DNA of 58,888 nt from Mnemiopsis leidyi (Eukaryota; Ctenophora; Tentaculata; Lobata; Bolinopsidae): NCBI GenBank assembly GCA_000226015.1, contig JH152834.1, positions 315,871 to 374,758 on the forward strand, given 5' to 3'. Within the stretch, counting starts at the first letter, position 1. Every line of letters begins with the position of its first letter. Below are positions 33,001 through 45,300 of this stretch, piece after piece. The position numbers were made by a program, and so were the translations under genes. The notes under the pieces are model-generated. The model did no database searches, had not been told where the DNA came from, and saw only the letters and a list, made by a program, of their open reading frames with translations.

Positions 33001-36000
33001 GATGCCGATAAAACGTTTTCCTTTGACCTAAACCAGGATACCATAGGAACTTACAGGATAACGTTGATGCACTGCATGGATGAGGAAAAAGCTATACATA
33101 ATGAATACAGGGTGGGTCTCATCTTGGACCCAACAACCGCTCCTGCAACCACGATGGAGGCAACCACAGCAACCACACCGGGGGTAGACGATCTAACGGC
33201 TACCACACATTACACCTGCACTGCCTTCCCAGGTGGGGTTATAGATGACTTCAATGCTAGAGGCCATTTTTACGATCTTTCCTGTACTCACATCCTGGCT
33301 GCGGATCTGATGCCGGGTGGATCTTTCTACAATCCGTGGTTTATTTATGGAACTTTCGACAACCACGACGATAAGACAGCTCTTATGTCCATGACATTCT
33401 ACATAGGCAGAGACATATTTGAAGTTCAGAGAGGCTGGTTGGTTCATACCGGTCGGGGCGCTAAACTGTCTCTCGAAGAAGGAATTCCACAAGCTGTGGG
33501 CTCATCTGGGTGTTCTGTAAAATTTTCACATTTACACATTCATGTTGACTGCCCTCACTTTGAGGCTTATTACGACGGTATCATGTCCGGGCATATAAAA
33601 TTGAAAATTGTGGCAGAGGAAAGCATTTTCCAAAAAGGCAGGGGAAACATAGGACTGTGTTTTGACAACAACTCAGGGTACCGGCCCAACTGGCAGATCG
33701 GCAGAACAAGAGGAAGATGTCAGATAGACACAGAGGAGCCGCCTTGCGAAACGGAGACTCCGCCAAACTGCTTTCTTTCTCAACCGCCGGTAGCCTTTAA
33801 AGAACACACGACGTGCGGTGTCGGGGCGGAGGGAGCCTGCAGCGAGCTGCATTGTAACGGGAACTACCCCACTTCGGTACAAAGATGTGCTCTCGCACAA
33901 GCTAACCGAGTCAATTGTAACCTTAAGCTAGGATTGGACGTCTTAGGGAGCGATGACGATTGCGAAGATGAGCCCTGCGTTTGGAAGAAGAAGATCGTTT
34001 CAAGAGGATGCCCTCAAGAGAACCTTCCTTTCGTCTGTCCCTGAGTAATGAACTGAGCCAACGTTTCGCTTAGATGAAAGAACCTGTTATAAGCATGGTT
34101 AGATTTATAGTGCGAGATGTATCAAACAATAATATCTAGTTAATGCGAGTAAGCAATTTATGGGATTGTTAGCTTAAGGGGAGGAGTTTTAACTGGTGTG
34201 TGCAATCTGTCTTCATTTTAATTTTGAATTATTGTTTTAAAGTTTAAAGTAAAGAAATCTTCAATTCTCATGAAAATATAATTCTAAAATAGAAATTTTA
34301 TTCGGTCTTGGAAGATATAGTTTAGTGAGGCGGAAGACCATAATTACGTAAACACATAATTTATTTTTATCATAGGGGAAGGGGAGGTGGTTAAAATTGC
34401 CAATATTTCAATTCCGTAATAATAATATGTGAACGACCCTCCATGATTAATTCCTCATCTTAAACATTCTTAAATTTTACTAAAACATTTAATTTTGCTT
34501 TTAATTTTGAAGTCAGTTTTGCCGCTTTCGTTCTATTTTTGTATCAGTATCTTCATCTGGAGATATAACAGTATAACTAACTAACTTGTACCTAAAGTTA
34601 AACTTTGTTTCAAAAAATGATTTTAAATTCATAAATCTTAACGTTAAGCAAAACAAGGTAATCTTCTAAAAAGTACATTATAATTAAATAGTGAACTAGT
34701 TGAACTAATAGAAAAGGGGCTGATGCGCAGTAAATTGACAAAAAGGCGACATTTAACAGAAAATTACCTTCACGATCGCAACATTTTATTCTTGACCATA
34801 GAACATAGGGAAGATAGATCTTATAAAATTAATAAATCAATAAAATGATTAATCAATAAATAAAGTAAATTAATGAAAAAAGAAAATAATATGAATAAAG
34901 ATGATTCCAAAAGAAATAGTTAAGACTTTGACGCGGATATGCCTGGTGTACATAGTAGAAGAAGAAGAAGAAGATATAGGCAGCCAGCCGTAATTTTCTT
35001 GATCTTTCCCCAGTTTAGTATTGTAATTTAGACGGTTAACGTGCGATTTCAGCTAATTTTCGCACTCAAGTCTACGAATCCGCCATTTTTCTAGGACTAC
35101 ATTACGTACTTTCTAGAAGTGACAGGTCTAGGTGTAAGTACTGTCGATCAATGTAAATTTTCGTTCTTGCTCTTGCAGTTTTGAACAGTCAGATTACGTT
35201 TTAATCTGACGCATTTTGTAAGTAGGTTAAAAGTTAGGTTTGCCACGTGTTCGTTAAGACTCGTATTGTTTGGTGTACATTACTCGGTTAGTCATAGTGA
35301 TCGATTTTATCTTTGACTATTTTCTGATTGTACAATACCCCTGTTTGTGGCTCTGACCTACTGCTCATTTTGGCCTGAGGCCGTTTGTTCTTAGCTTTCT
35401 GGCGTTTCGCGGATTTCCTCGAGTTTACGAGAATATAATATCTCATTTTAACACTATGATCAAACAACAAACATGGATGGTTTTAGTAACTTTCAGTTTG
35501 AGTCGATCTCTTCGTTAACTTAACATATTCATAACCTTGTCATTATGACTGGAATAATCTATAAAATTGGGTTTGGAAATAGCTATGAATTGTATAAAGC
35601 ATACTAGTGGTTGCAACGTATATATATACTTTTAAAGAAAACTTTAAAGAAAAAATTGAAGATAACTATTTAATTTAAAAAACATGGAGTTTAAAAATTG
35701 AAGTATTCGTTTTGAAGTATGGTGTTAGATAACAAATACCAAAAACATAATCTTTTGATATAACTTTGTGCATGTTAACGAATGCCTATTGTCAGCGCAC
35801 AGGCGCACTATTACAGTGTTTGGTGATGTGAAAATCAAGAAATTACGTTGGCAATTCAATTAGTATTACCGTTCGTCCATTGCGCCAAGCTGAAATATAG
35901 ACACAATAACTAAAAGTGGTGATTCAACCATTCGCAAATATACCAGTTAGACAAATTTGCGGCCTTAGACATTTGCTTTGACTTTAATTTCGAATTTCTA

Positions 36001-39000
36001 ATATCTCACAGCAAAAACATCTGTTTATCTCTAGTCTAATTAATCTCTAGATCAACGAGGACTGGACAAATTGGATATAACAGGCCAACACGGCAATTAG
36101 TCATTACTGACACACGTGTAAGCAAGCTCAGACCCTAGCCGGAAAGGCACATAACTCAGCCTGGTAGATAGAGCCAGATGTAGTACACAGGCAGCATCTC
36201 AGACATTTTGATAGTTTTTATTGACTTTCTTGACGCCCTTCAAATTGCTTTTCAGTAGTTTTACCTGCCAAGACTATTAACGACAATAGAGCAGATTTAC
36301 TGGTCAAGGAATTACTACACTTTTCAAAATTTATGCTGCGATTTTTTACGGTTTTCGGAAGTTTAATCAAATTACCAAAATTATTGAGCGTAGTAATTAC
36401 AAAATATTTGAGCGGCTTATAGTTATAGCGTGACGTGCTCCTTACAATTTCAGTTTCTCTTAGTTTGTTACTTGGAGCGATTTTGTATTTGTAACCAGAA
36501 CGAAGCGAGGATTCAACTTTTGCAACTTTCTTGGGTAAATCTCCTCGCTAAAGTTGCTCAATTTTAATTTCGTAGTGCTATAAGTTCTACAATCCAATTT
36601 TACACAAATCAACAACTTCTTGTTGAATGTTGATCTGTCGGGGCAAAATTGAGCATTCAAGGATCTAGGGCAGTAGAGACGCTGATCGTCTATTAGGTGG
36701 TATTTACCGGGAGAACAGGATTTTTCAAAGTCCCTAGGATTGATTTGAGCTTTCATCGAGTACAAGCAAATGTTTGAATTTAATGCATATTGCTATGACG
36801 CTATATCACTGCTATGACGCTATATCACTTCAAAAAAGCAGACTTCATAACCAAACGTATCTTTAATATTGGTTAGGAATTAAGGATAACTGTAATTGTG
36901 AGCTCAGACTAAAGCAAACTAAATAATTGGATCAGAAGTAGTTCAAATGATTCCATAATTAGAACATATTGATTAAGTATCTGGTTAGTTGATATCCACT
37001 TACTGTAATACTGTATTTTAAGGCGTGACCAATTCGAACTATGCTGTGGTTTGTATTTGCTTATTTAATAATCGAACTGTGATCACATTCTTGGACATAT
37101 TAAGTAAATAAGTAATGATCATCGTCGAAATACCAAGTTAGTTCTTCAAATCTACCTTGGATAATTTATAAAATGGCGTCATTTGCAATTTGGGTCATTG
37201 GGTCATCTGCAAAATTTGTTGTTGTAGTTTTATGGGATAGTGACGGTTATCTTAAGGATGTTTTGCCTTTGCACTGAAAAACTTTCGGTTTTTGAAATGT
37301 AAATCGTGGGGGAAATGTCGTGGATTTCTTACCCAAGTGGACCTCCGCCTGGAATGTCGCCTAATAACTCGGCTAGACCAGGTATTACATTTAACACGCG
37401 ACAATTTACAATTTAATAGATATTTCTATGTCAAATAATAAATGAGAATTGACAAGGTTTTAAGTAATTTTGAGTAGCAAATCATAGCGGCAGCACCAAC
37501 AACATGCTAAAATTCTATTGTTTACTCTAACCAAACCAAAAGAAGGTCAAAGAATTTTCTCCAAGTTCCAACTTAACTAAATTTGACAACCAGGCGGACT
37601 AAACGATAGCAACTACGGCTTCTACACGACAGTACCCCCCTATGAGAGGACATGCGATGTATACCAGCAGGAACAGAGTGATATTCAATTGTCTGTAGGG
37701 GAGACTGTCGGAATCAAGATCTTCTGGTGGGTAAGTCGGAATCAAGATCTTCTGGTGGGTAAGTCGGAATCAAGATCTTCTGGTGGGTAAGTCGGAATCA
37801 AGATCTTCTGGTGGGTAAGTCGGAATCAAGATCTTCTGGTGGGTAAGTCGGAATCAAGATCTTCTGGTGGGTAAGTCGGAATCAAGAGGTAGGTCGGAAT
37901 TNNNNNNNNNNGTTCTAGTGGGTAAGTCGGAATCAAGATCTTCTGTTGGGTAAGTTGAAATCAAGATCTTCTGTTGGGTAAGTCGGGAAGATTAATTTTA
38001 ACATTCGAATTGTTGGATTATGATCATGCAAGTTAAAGTTTCCTCTTAAAGTTGAAATTTAAAAAGTAAGCAGTTTAATCTTAATGTTAGTCAGTACGGG
38101 TGGTTAAATGTATCAAAGGTTATAGTTTAAACTTATCGCAGCGATCGAAGATAGTCTCAAAATGTCCCTAACAACTTAAAGACAATGTAAACTAGGTCGG
38201 AAAGTGATCCTTAACTCAACATTTTCTGCAGATTCTGTTCCTGCCTGGAGTTCTCTTGAACTTGATGACGGTTGTCGCCATACTGAGGAAGAAAACTCTC
38301 AGAAACGTTATATCAAGCAGGTAAAAGCCAAATCTACACATCAATCTTAGGCTTGTCATAGGAAAACTGACACCTCGATGTCGTGAAATAATCCCACACC
38401 ACTTCAACAACTCGACCTCTGTAAGTTTGAACTTAAGAAAAGACCGGACACTCATTTCGCAAGAAACAAGACAGGAAAATATAACGCGACTATTTCATTT
38501 GAAAACCGTAATGATCTTCTTCCTACCCAAAAAACAAATGATCAGGTACACAGTGGCTCTATCACTGATAGACGGCACTAAGATCCTGCTGGTTGGATTG
38601 ACAGTACTGACCAATCTCTACACTGACGGTTTCCTCTCTAGGACCAACGATTTCTTTTGCGGGTTAGGATAAACTGCGAAGCTTAAGTCTCTATCAAAAT
38701 CACCATTACTAAACAATTGTCTTATTGTAAAAGATTCATTAAGTTGATTCCGTAGACCGTAATTATTAACATGATATGATGAATAAATAAAGTAAACATG
38801 GTAAATACTGCAGAGTGTTGATGTGGTTAGAGACATGGTTGAAGTACAGTTCCCTCTGTATGCTAGGTGTCATAGCACTAGATCGGTACCGCATGGTCAA
38901 CAGAGCTGCCAAGTATATGAAGGACAAGCGCTTCAGAACTAGCATGGCAGTTGGGTAAGACTTTTTCAATAGATAATATCAGACAATAGATAGATTAGAC

Positions 39001-42000
39001 TCAATGAAACATTTCCGAATAAAGTTTTTTAACTCAAACTTTACATATTTGCTGGGGCCGACTCAATAAAAAATTCAGGTTTCTCATACCGTCAGTTTAC
39101 GTTGCTGTGCTCTGCGGGTTGCTTCAAGGCACCCAAACCATTCAGGCTTGCTACGACAAGCACTTACTCATGTGCCTAACCATTCTGGGTCCGCAGCCAG
39201 GTAACACCCATCTTCAAAACAAACTGTTATACTTACCTCATCTAACACATCAAATTATAGAGAAAAAATACCATAATAATCAATAGATATCTCGTATATA
39301 ATTCCCCTCATTCCAACAAATAATCCTTGGCAGTTGACTGGATACTGGTAACAGCTTTCCCTCTTGACACATTCCTCCTGGCGTCCTTGCAGCTGATCTT
39401 GATCGTGGCCTACTCGGCCATCGTGTGGACCCTGATCAAGAAGTACCAAAACAGCAAAGCAGTGAGACCACCATCAGCAGGCCCCAACACACCATCATTA
39501 CCCAGGACTCCCCAGCAGCAGAGAAACGAGACTTATCTACACAGAGCAAGCACCAGGTTGGTCATGTTTGGAAAATTACAGCTCTTCTTAGTCAAGAAAT
39601 TATTGATCTTATATTGTCAATCGTCATGAACAACTGCTTTCCATCTTTAATGCTTTTCTTTATGTATCTTCTGTTCAAACTGAAAAACCTTCTCTGGTCC
39701 GACAGATCGGCAGAGATGATGGTAGTAGTCTGTTTGTCCTGCATTATAACCTCCATCCCTGTTTCCCTTTACAACCTTGTCTCATTCCTTTTCGCTAACG
39801 AAAGTGCCGTCATCAAGGCTCTGGAGTCAGGAGACTATAAGTGGATAATGTGGTCCTATCACATAAGGTAAGTGTTGAGAAATACTGGAAATACTTTGAT
39901 CATGTTGGTTATATAAATGTAGAATTTGCCCAGTTAACAGGGAATAGAATTAAATCCTATAACCCTAACTCTATCAGCACCGCTGTCAACCCGATGATCT
40001 ACGCGTATTTCAACACCCATCTCCTCACTGAGCTGAAATACTTGATCAGATGCAAACGCAGGTAACCTCAGACTTTACTATCTATGTTGTAGTTGAAATT
40101 TATCAGCAATATACTAATATGTGAACTATGGAGCGTATTCTCTATATATGAGCAATGGAGCTTACACCAAGTAGACTTGCAAGTCTCATCTATAAAGATG
40201 ATACGTCTACGAAACGTTGTTAACTTAGTCAAGTATCTAAACTATTTAGCCACACTTTAGATGGTAAACCATCTAGACCCGAATGACAAATCTCATAGGC
40301 AGATAACAAAATACTGTATCATTGAATAACTTGTTGAACAAATCACAGCGAATATATCAGAGACATGAATTTTGTTCACTATGATAATGGGATAAGGTAA
40401 GTAAGCGCTGTGTAAAAGAAATATTTTACAAGACCTCGCTGGGCTATCTATCTGCATTTGGCTAAATCATATCGGCTAACTGCTAGCTAACTTGGTGCGT
40501 CATAAAATTCTAATGTACATCATAATTAAGAAGATCAAACATTTGTTTCATGGATAGAATGCTTAAAATTATCTTACGGTGTAGAAATTAAATATGACGA
40601 CACAAAATTGAATTAATTTAATTAAATTTAATCGACTTTAATTATCAATGCTCAATACTTAAATGATGATTAACATTTCCAATCAATTTTATTTGAAATC
40701 AATAAGACTAATAAATTACTTTTCAGTCCAAGAATCGTTAACAAGCCCTCCAAGATACATTAATACACTATGGCACGACTTTATCAAGACCTACTATAAG
40801 AATATCGGAGCCATCTTAAATAAGATTTGAGTTAAATAAGATTTGAGTTAAATAAGATTTGAGTTAAACGAAACCAGATCTCAAATATTCATCAAGCAAG
40901 AAGCTAAAGCTGTGACATGAACAAAACCAGACCTCAAAATTTATACCCAACAACAGCATGTTTGGCTTCGTGAAAACAGCACAATTTATCATGGTGTTTG
41001 AAGAATTTGGATTCTTATCTATTTATTAGCTGGGCTTGAATTTTAGTTAGTATATTTAAAGAAGTGATAAAGCGAGACAGAAGAAATATTTTACAAACTA
41101 AAAGTAAAATAGTAGAGTTATTTTAGGGATATGCATCAACGTTTATTGTTTAACGCACTTAATAAGTTTGTGGCCCCTGATCACATGATATAAGATTATA
41201 TTTTGGTCATTTAAGACCATTGTGATTTTCTACCAATATGGTATACAGAAAAAAACTGCAACAGCAAATTAAGGTTGAGGATGGATTTTTATGATAAATT
41301 CTCGATTTTCGTGTTTTTTTGTTGAATTCCTGATCTTAGACATATATCCTGAACACCAAATATCGAGCAAAAGAAAAAGCTTTAAAATCATTGACATTTA
41401 CTTACTGAGATACAAGCTATCTTTCTCCTCAAGCTTAGTCACAACTTTTTGTTTATCTTTCTGTAAGACTTGCACTTGAGCTATGTCACTGAAATGGACA
41501 TGAAAGAAATGGACATGAAGTGATTATCAATGATTATCAACACACAACCAGACTTACGAACTACAACATAATTTAAGATAAATTAATTCGATTTTAAACC
41601 ATTTCTATACAGGTTGTAGTAATAATCGTAACTTGAAAAAAACCTTTCGTGCTGACTTTTCAGGGTGTCATTGTGTACTCGTAACATCTCTACTTCTTCT
41701 TTCAGACCTTCAAGCTTATCTGACAGATCACTGCAAAATAGGAAAAGTTTTGTCAAACCTAACTACTGATCATGCTCACAATTTTCCAATTATTTACCGA
41801 CTACCCTTATTGATGTCCTTGAGGTTATCGTAGCTCATACACTTACAAAATTCAACCTCTGGATACCTATTCATAGTGGCAGCTTTAGTGTAGGTCTCCT
41901 TCAGTGAGTTTAGTTCGTCACTACAGGTGGAGTACTTCTCACGGTATTTGGTGCTCTCTGACAGTTCCCCCTTCAAGCTCTCGACCTGAAACCAGGGTGT

Positions 42001-42241
42001 AGTTGTGTCTGGAGAGGCTTGTGTAACTTTAACTTTGCTTTTATGACAGATGTCATGGGGCAGAGTTTAATCTGAGGAGAAACTTGAAATAGTGCACTCA
42101 GAATAACAAAGTACCTCAGCAAGGAGGTCGTTCTTCTCGGAGAGTACTGAGCAGAATTCCTCACGACGAGTCTCAGCCTCCTGTTCAGTCTCTTGCAGCA
42201 TGGCCCTGTACTTTGCACATTCCGCCTCCGCTTGTGCAACT
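27030..42241 (-). CDS. Coiled-coil protein, C-terminal six exons, 5' end not found
   Basis: Minus-strand exons 42115-42241, 41867-41985, 41644-41730, 41406-41488, 27471-27610 and 27030-27182 (stop). Borders are GT-AG and phases agree throughout (0, 2, 2, 1, 0), including across the 13.8-kb intron 27611-41405. About 235 residues are visible, nearly all heptad-like and rich in E, K, Q, L: for example ETEQEAETRREEFCSVL, ESLKGELSESTKYREK, DKLEGLKEEVEMLR, KNRKKDKEKIELESQL. They end in EIEKYSKLMAMFHNLSSGKA and a short basic tail. The first exon found starts with the last base of a codon, so exons are missing upstream. I do not recognise the family; cytoskeletal or centrosomal roles are typical but unproven. 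Two unrelated genes, one per end of the long intron, is the alternative. Confidence 0.7.
27611..28328. other. Intronic stretch before the first nested gene
   Basis: AT-rich, start of the long coiled-coil intron and 5' flank of the first Ig-Kazal gene. No exon or clear repeat seen. Confidence 0.3.
28329..30457 (+). CDS. Secreted Ig-Kazal-Ig-like-VWD-like protein, copy 1, 594 aa
   Basis: Exons 28329-28478 and 28823-30457 join in phase 0. Residues 1-18 form a signal peptide. An Ig-like domain (Cys about 27 to about 98) has the diagnostic DDGFYTC and is split by the intron. Next is a Kazal/follistatin-like Cys module (about 124-195; CTCNYQCP, HECAMEQKICEDG). A cysteine-free Ig-like segment follows (about 196-290), then a Thr/Pro linker. 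The next region resembles a von Willebrand D domain (about 316-487): CSAFPGGIIEDFNSRPHF at its start, CTHILAADL, and GRGNLGICYDN where VWD has GLCGNxxG. A Cys-rich end (about 487-594) recalls C8. No membrane anchor is seen, so it is probably extracellular. Its paralogue follows at 32.1 kb, and both lie in a coiled-coil intron on the opposite strand. Confidence 0.82.
30458..32067. other. Spacer between the paralogues, with a CATGGTCA-word repeat
   Basis: An AATAAA near 30740 may serve copy 1. From 31436 to 31735 the TGACCAT/ATGGTCA words seen at 5.1-5.3 kb recur, giving a second member of that dispersed repeat. No gene seen. Confidence 0.45.
32068..34044 (+). CDS. Secreted Ig-Kazal-Ig-like-VWD-like protein, copy 2, 602 aa
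   Basis: Exons 32068-32247 and 32416-34044, phase 0, with the intron at the same place in the Ig domain as in copy 1. The signal peptide is MKSHLLLVVLALIVVSDA. The domain order is identical: Ig with DDGYYTC, Kazal-like CTCNYVCPP...CEDGRKREI, Ig-like segment, Thr-rich linker, VWD-like region (CTAFPGGVIDDFNARGHF, GRGNIGLCFDNN), Cys-rich end finishing QENLPFVCP. The start at 32068 is preferred because the signal peptide begins there; an upstream in-frame ATG exists at 32008. Copy 1 ends QDNLPFDCP and aligns along its whole length, so the pair arose by tandem duplication. Function unknown; the Kazal module could inhibit proteases or be structural. Confidence 0.84.
34045..37314. other. Gene-poor stretch inside the long intron
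   Basis: AT-rich sequence of about 3.3 kb. It has a (GAA)n run near 34960 and a perfect 19-bp doublet (GCTATGACGCTATATCACT) at about 36791-36828. A minus ORF of 52-60 codons at 35.29-35.47 kb (basic, KSAKRQKAKNKRPQAK) has a reasonable composition but no homology or splice support. Nothing else seen. Confidence 0.35.
37315..40763 (+). CDS. Class A GPCR, 10 exons, 392 aa
   Basis: Exons 37315-37381, 37594-37730, 38232-38320, 38546-38662, 38814-38954, 39079-39200, 39334-39556, 39706-39867, 39978-40061 and 40727-40763. All junctions are GT-AG and the phases (1,0,2,2,2,1,2,2,2) give one frame. An N-terminal tail of about 65 residues precedes TM1 (ILFLPGVLLNLMTVVAIL). The TM3 end reads ALDRYRMV (DRY intact, about 159). 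TM5 follows VDWILVTAFPLD, the third loop is Pro/Gln-rich, TM6 contains CLSCIITSIPVSLYN, and TM7 is SYHISTAVNPMIYAYF. It should couple to G proteins at the plasma membrane; ligand unknown. A tandem array of its own splice donor follows exon 2. The whole gene is nested in the coiled-coil intron. Confidence 0.85.
37707..37990. repeat. 28-bp tandem array of the exon 2 / 5' splice-site junction
   Basis: The last 24 bases of exon 2 plus the donor GTAAGT form a 28-bp unit. Five perfect copies follow the true donor (from 37731, 37759, 37787, 37815, 37843), then degenerate copies around the N-gap at 37902-37911 and at least two more after it. Every full copy ends TTCTGGTGG|GTAAGT or a close variant, so each is a potential donor. 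Confidence 0.93.
40764..41405. other. GPCR 3' flank, no gene seen
   Basis: AT-rich. A 17-bp word (AATAAGATTTGAGTTAA) is repeated three times at about 40816-40868. No exon supported until the coiled-coil exon at 41406. Confidence 0.45.
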
Positions 42242-42243
42242 CT

Positions 42244-42325
42244 GGGGAGAGTCGGGGTTAGATTCATCTTGCTACATATTCAGATGAGAGTCGGGGTTAG
42301 ATTCATCTTGCTACATATTCAGATG
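42244..42325. repeat. 39-bp doublet abutting a coiled-coil splice acceptor
   Basis: Two copies of a unit containing GAGAGTCGGGGTTAGATTC and CTTGCTACATATTCAGAT start directly at the acceptor of the exon ending at 42241 (minus strand). Confidence 0.8.
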
Positions 42326-45300
42326 AGAAGACTTCCCACTCTAACTCAGTTCGAAATATTCTCAGTTTTAATACTTTCAACACTACTTATATACAAATAA
42401 TTTGAGGCTAGTGATGTGAATTTAGCACGAAGGTTCCAACTTCCACCTAATCCCTGGCGTTTTACTTGAGTAACAAACCCACAAACATTCAAAATATTCT
42501 ACGTTGTTTAGAATTTTCTAACAGCAGACATCATTACTGGAAGTAGAAATAGGTCAATGAGCTAAAAAACTGGCCAGAAAACAGTATACTGCACTCCACA
42601 AGAATGTCCGAACGCTATGCTTGCTTCGACAAGCAAATCTAACCCGGGCTGAAGATAGTGAACTTTAATTTTTTCTTAACACTGTTATCTTCATCTCTTT
42701 CTAAGCACCCTGCAGTGGTGCCAATTCCGCAGGGGGGGGGGGGTGGTTGGGAGGGGGATACATACCCCAATAATTAACTTTAAGCACCATCCCCCAAAAT
42801 TTAGTCTTTCCCAATCCCCCAAAATATCGTCCGCTCCCATATAACCTCCGTCCTCGTGCCTGGAATTCAAGTTCCCGCCTAGACAGCTTATTGTATCTGT
42901 TTTTATCTTACTAATGGTTTTAACCATATTTGAGATCACACGTTGTTAACACAATGGTATCGATGTTCTATTGTCCTACATCTTATTGGCTAATAAGTCA
43001 GGTCAACAGTTCGTTGTCGTTGATTAGTTTGTACAGCTTTTAAAATCACGATCTAACTTGCTTAATAATGATATAAGTCAATCAGGAATTGCCGATGGGA
43101 TCTAATTACAATGTTTATATAGGAAACTGGCCTTCAAATGGATGTTGACAAGGAATTGTGTGATGTGTCTAATCAAAACAGCAAACTCACTTGACCCTGC
43201 TCCTTTGTTATATGTTATTTTAGTCCCTTATTTGAAGTCAAGATTAATAATAATTGTTGAATAATGTTCAGCTTGTGCAATCGTCATAATTAGTAATTTA
43301 ACATTTGACTACTATTGACTAAAGTTTTGATGTTGAACTTACGACAACAGGCGTGTTACATTTTTGCGCTGCTCGTATAATGTTAATGTTCAAGTAACGA
43401 TAAGGGCCTTGATACGTTTTGCACTGTGTGTAAATTGTTAATGCGGAACTGGCGATGACACCCTTGTTACGTTTTTGAATTGCTAATGTTGAACTTAGCT
43501 TCACAATTGAATTTAAGTGCGCAATTGAATTAAAGTGCGCCATGTATAAGTCAACATTGAAAAAGGTAAAAAGGTAAAAAAGGTAACCATCGCGTCGCTC
43601 TCAAAGTTCGAATTTTGAAGAACGCTTACTTAATGAATTGAGGTTGATGCTCAAACGTTTGCAGGGTTAAAAGTGTGATAGATTTTTGTGATAAATATTA
43701 TGTGACCTCGACAAGTCTAAGAAAAGAACCTTTTCGCTATATTTGCCTATCCATGTTCGCGAGCGAGGTAACTACTAAAGATATTAATTTAGGTAACTAA
43801 AGATATTAATTTAGAGATAGAGATTGTTTACTGATGCATCCTGGATCGTGAAGGCGTAAGCCCCATCTTTTGTAGTTTCAGCATTTCGTAGCATCGAGGG
43901 CCGCAGTGAGCTTTGTTACATTTGTTACAGTTGTTACAGTTGTTAACGCAAGACTATCGGATATTTTTGTTGCCAGAGTTGATTCAATTTGTATACATTA
44001 TCGGACATAATTATCACAGACTTATTTAGCAAGTACACAGGCTTTCAAGGACATAATTATTCACGCTCGGGACAGTCCACGAAATCTTGAAATTTTCGAA
44101 CCGTATACAATGACTTTCGCTTTAATTTTAAGGAATTGTTGATGAAAAAAGGCAGATTTTTATTCATTCCAAACATCAAGAACTACGGGTTTTCATTCAT
44201 TGCCACAAGTTTCGTCATAGACAGCGATTTCCAGGCGATGATCGACCAAATCATTATCACCGATGTCAGAAAAATAGCACTGACATTTATCAGTCGCGAG
44301 TCGCGACACCGTGTTGTAACAAACGAATTGCATCGTGTGTTGACCAGGATGAAGCACAAGATAGAATTACACTGGACAAGGACCTGCTTAGTTCTGCTTA
44401 GTTCTCTCTGTCCAGCAATAGAGTAATAGACACATTTCCTTAGGCTAGGGGAGTACTCGGACGGTAAATTAGGTGTAAGATCTCAGCAAGCAAGTTTCCG
44501 AACCTTTGCCAAGGGTTCTTTCATTACAAAACCCTACTATAGCTTTGGAAGCCAGGCCAGAGATGCCTACAGCACCTGCCACTGCCATGATGTGATCCCA
44601 ATGTGAGGACTTCTTATTCTCTTGATTGTTCCCAGAAGCAAAATGCAAATTAGGAACAAATTGTTGCTCTTTTACCCCACCAGATCAGTGCAGTAGGCTT
44701 TAATTTTCACGATTAAAGGTTAAGTTTAGTATAATTTATTTTTGTCCAGCTCAGCATGAAAAATGTGCTGTGTGGTGACTCATCTGTAGTAAAACAGCAC
44801 GAGGCAATTACTATTTGTCTGCTGTGTATATCAAGCTCAAACGTCCGCTTATTATCTGTTAGTGTTAAGTTGCCGAATACGACACTTTTAACCAGTTTCA
44901 ATGATCATTAATGAGTTGTTTTATCTGTCCACAACGATATCTTAAACAGCTGTTATAAAAGTTATGACCTTTTATCAAATCAGTTAAGTTTCTATTGCCC
45001 ATTCTAGCGACTATTGAGAGGGTGTCAGGCTACGTATTCCAACAAATAAAATGACACAAATAAAATGACACGTGACGTATAACAAGGGTCAAGTTCCGAA
45101 ACACTTGCTGCGGAACTGGACTCGTGACTCCAATTATAAAATTGGATATGGTTGTATTTTTGTCTCAACAGTCAAAAGTTGCACCTGCGACCTAGGTCAT
45201 TACATGGCGGTTTTGATGCGCTTTGTCGACCGTTTATAAGCATGATGAGAAAACCATTAACCAAACATGATATTTAAACATGAATAGGAGCAATGTTACT

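Noticed and set aside
37731..37990. CRISPR-like array
   Set aside because: Units are directly contiguous without spacers and the context is eukaryotic and intronic.
42691..42939. Minus-strand ORF with GDWERLNFGGW
   Set aside because: Lies in C-rich degenerate repeats around a G12 run; the peptide reflects repeated CCCCCAAAAT words.
44713..44901. Minus-strand 62-codon ORF as a small gene
   Set aside because: Composition is acceptable but there is no domain, splice signal or promoter support; left unannotated.
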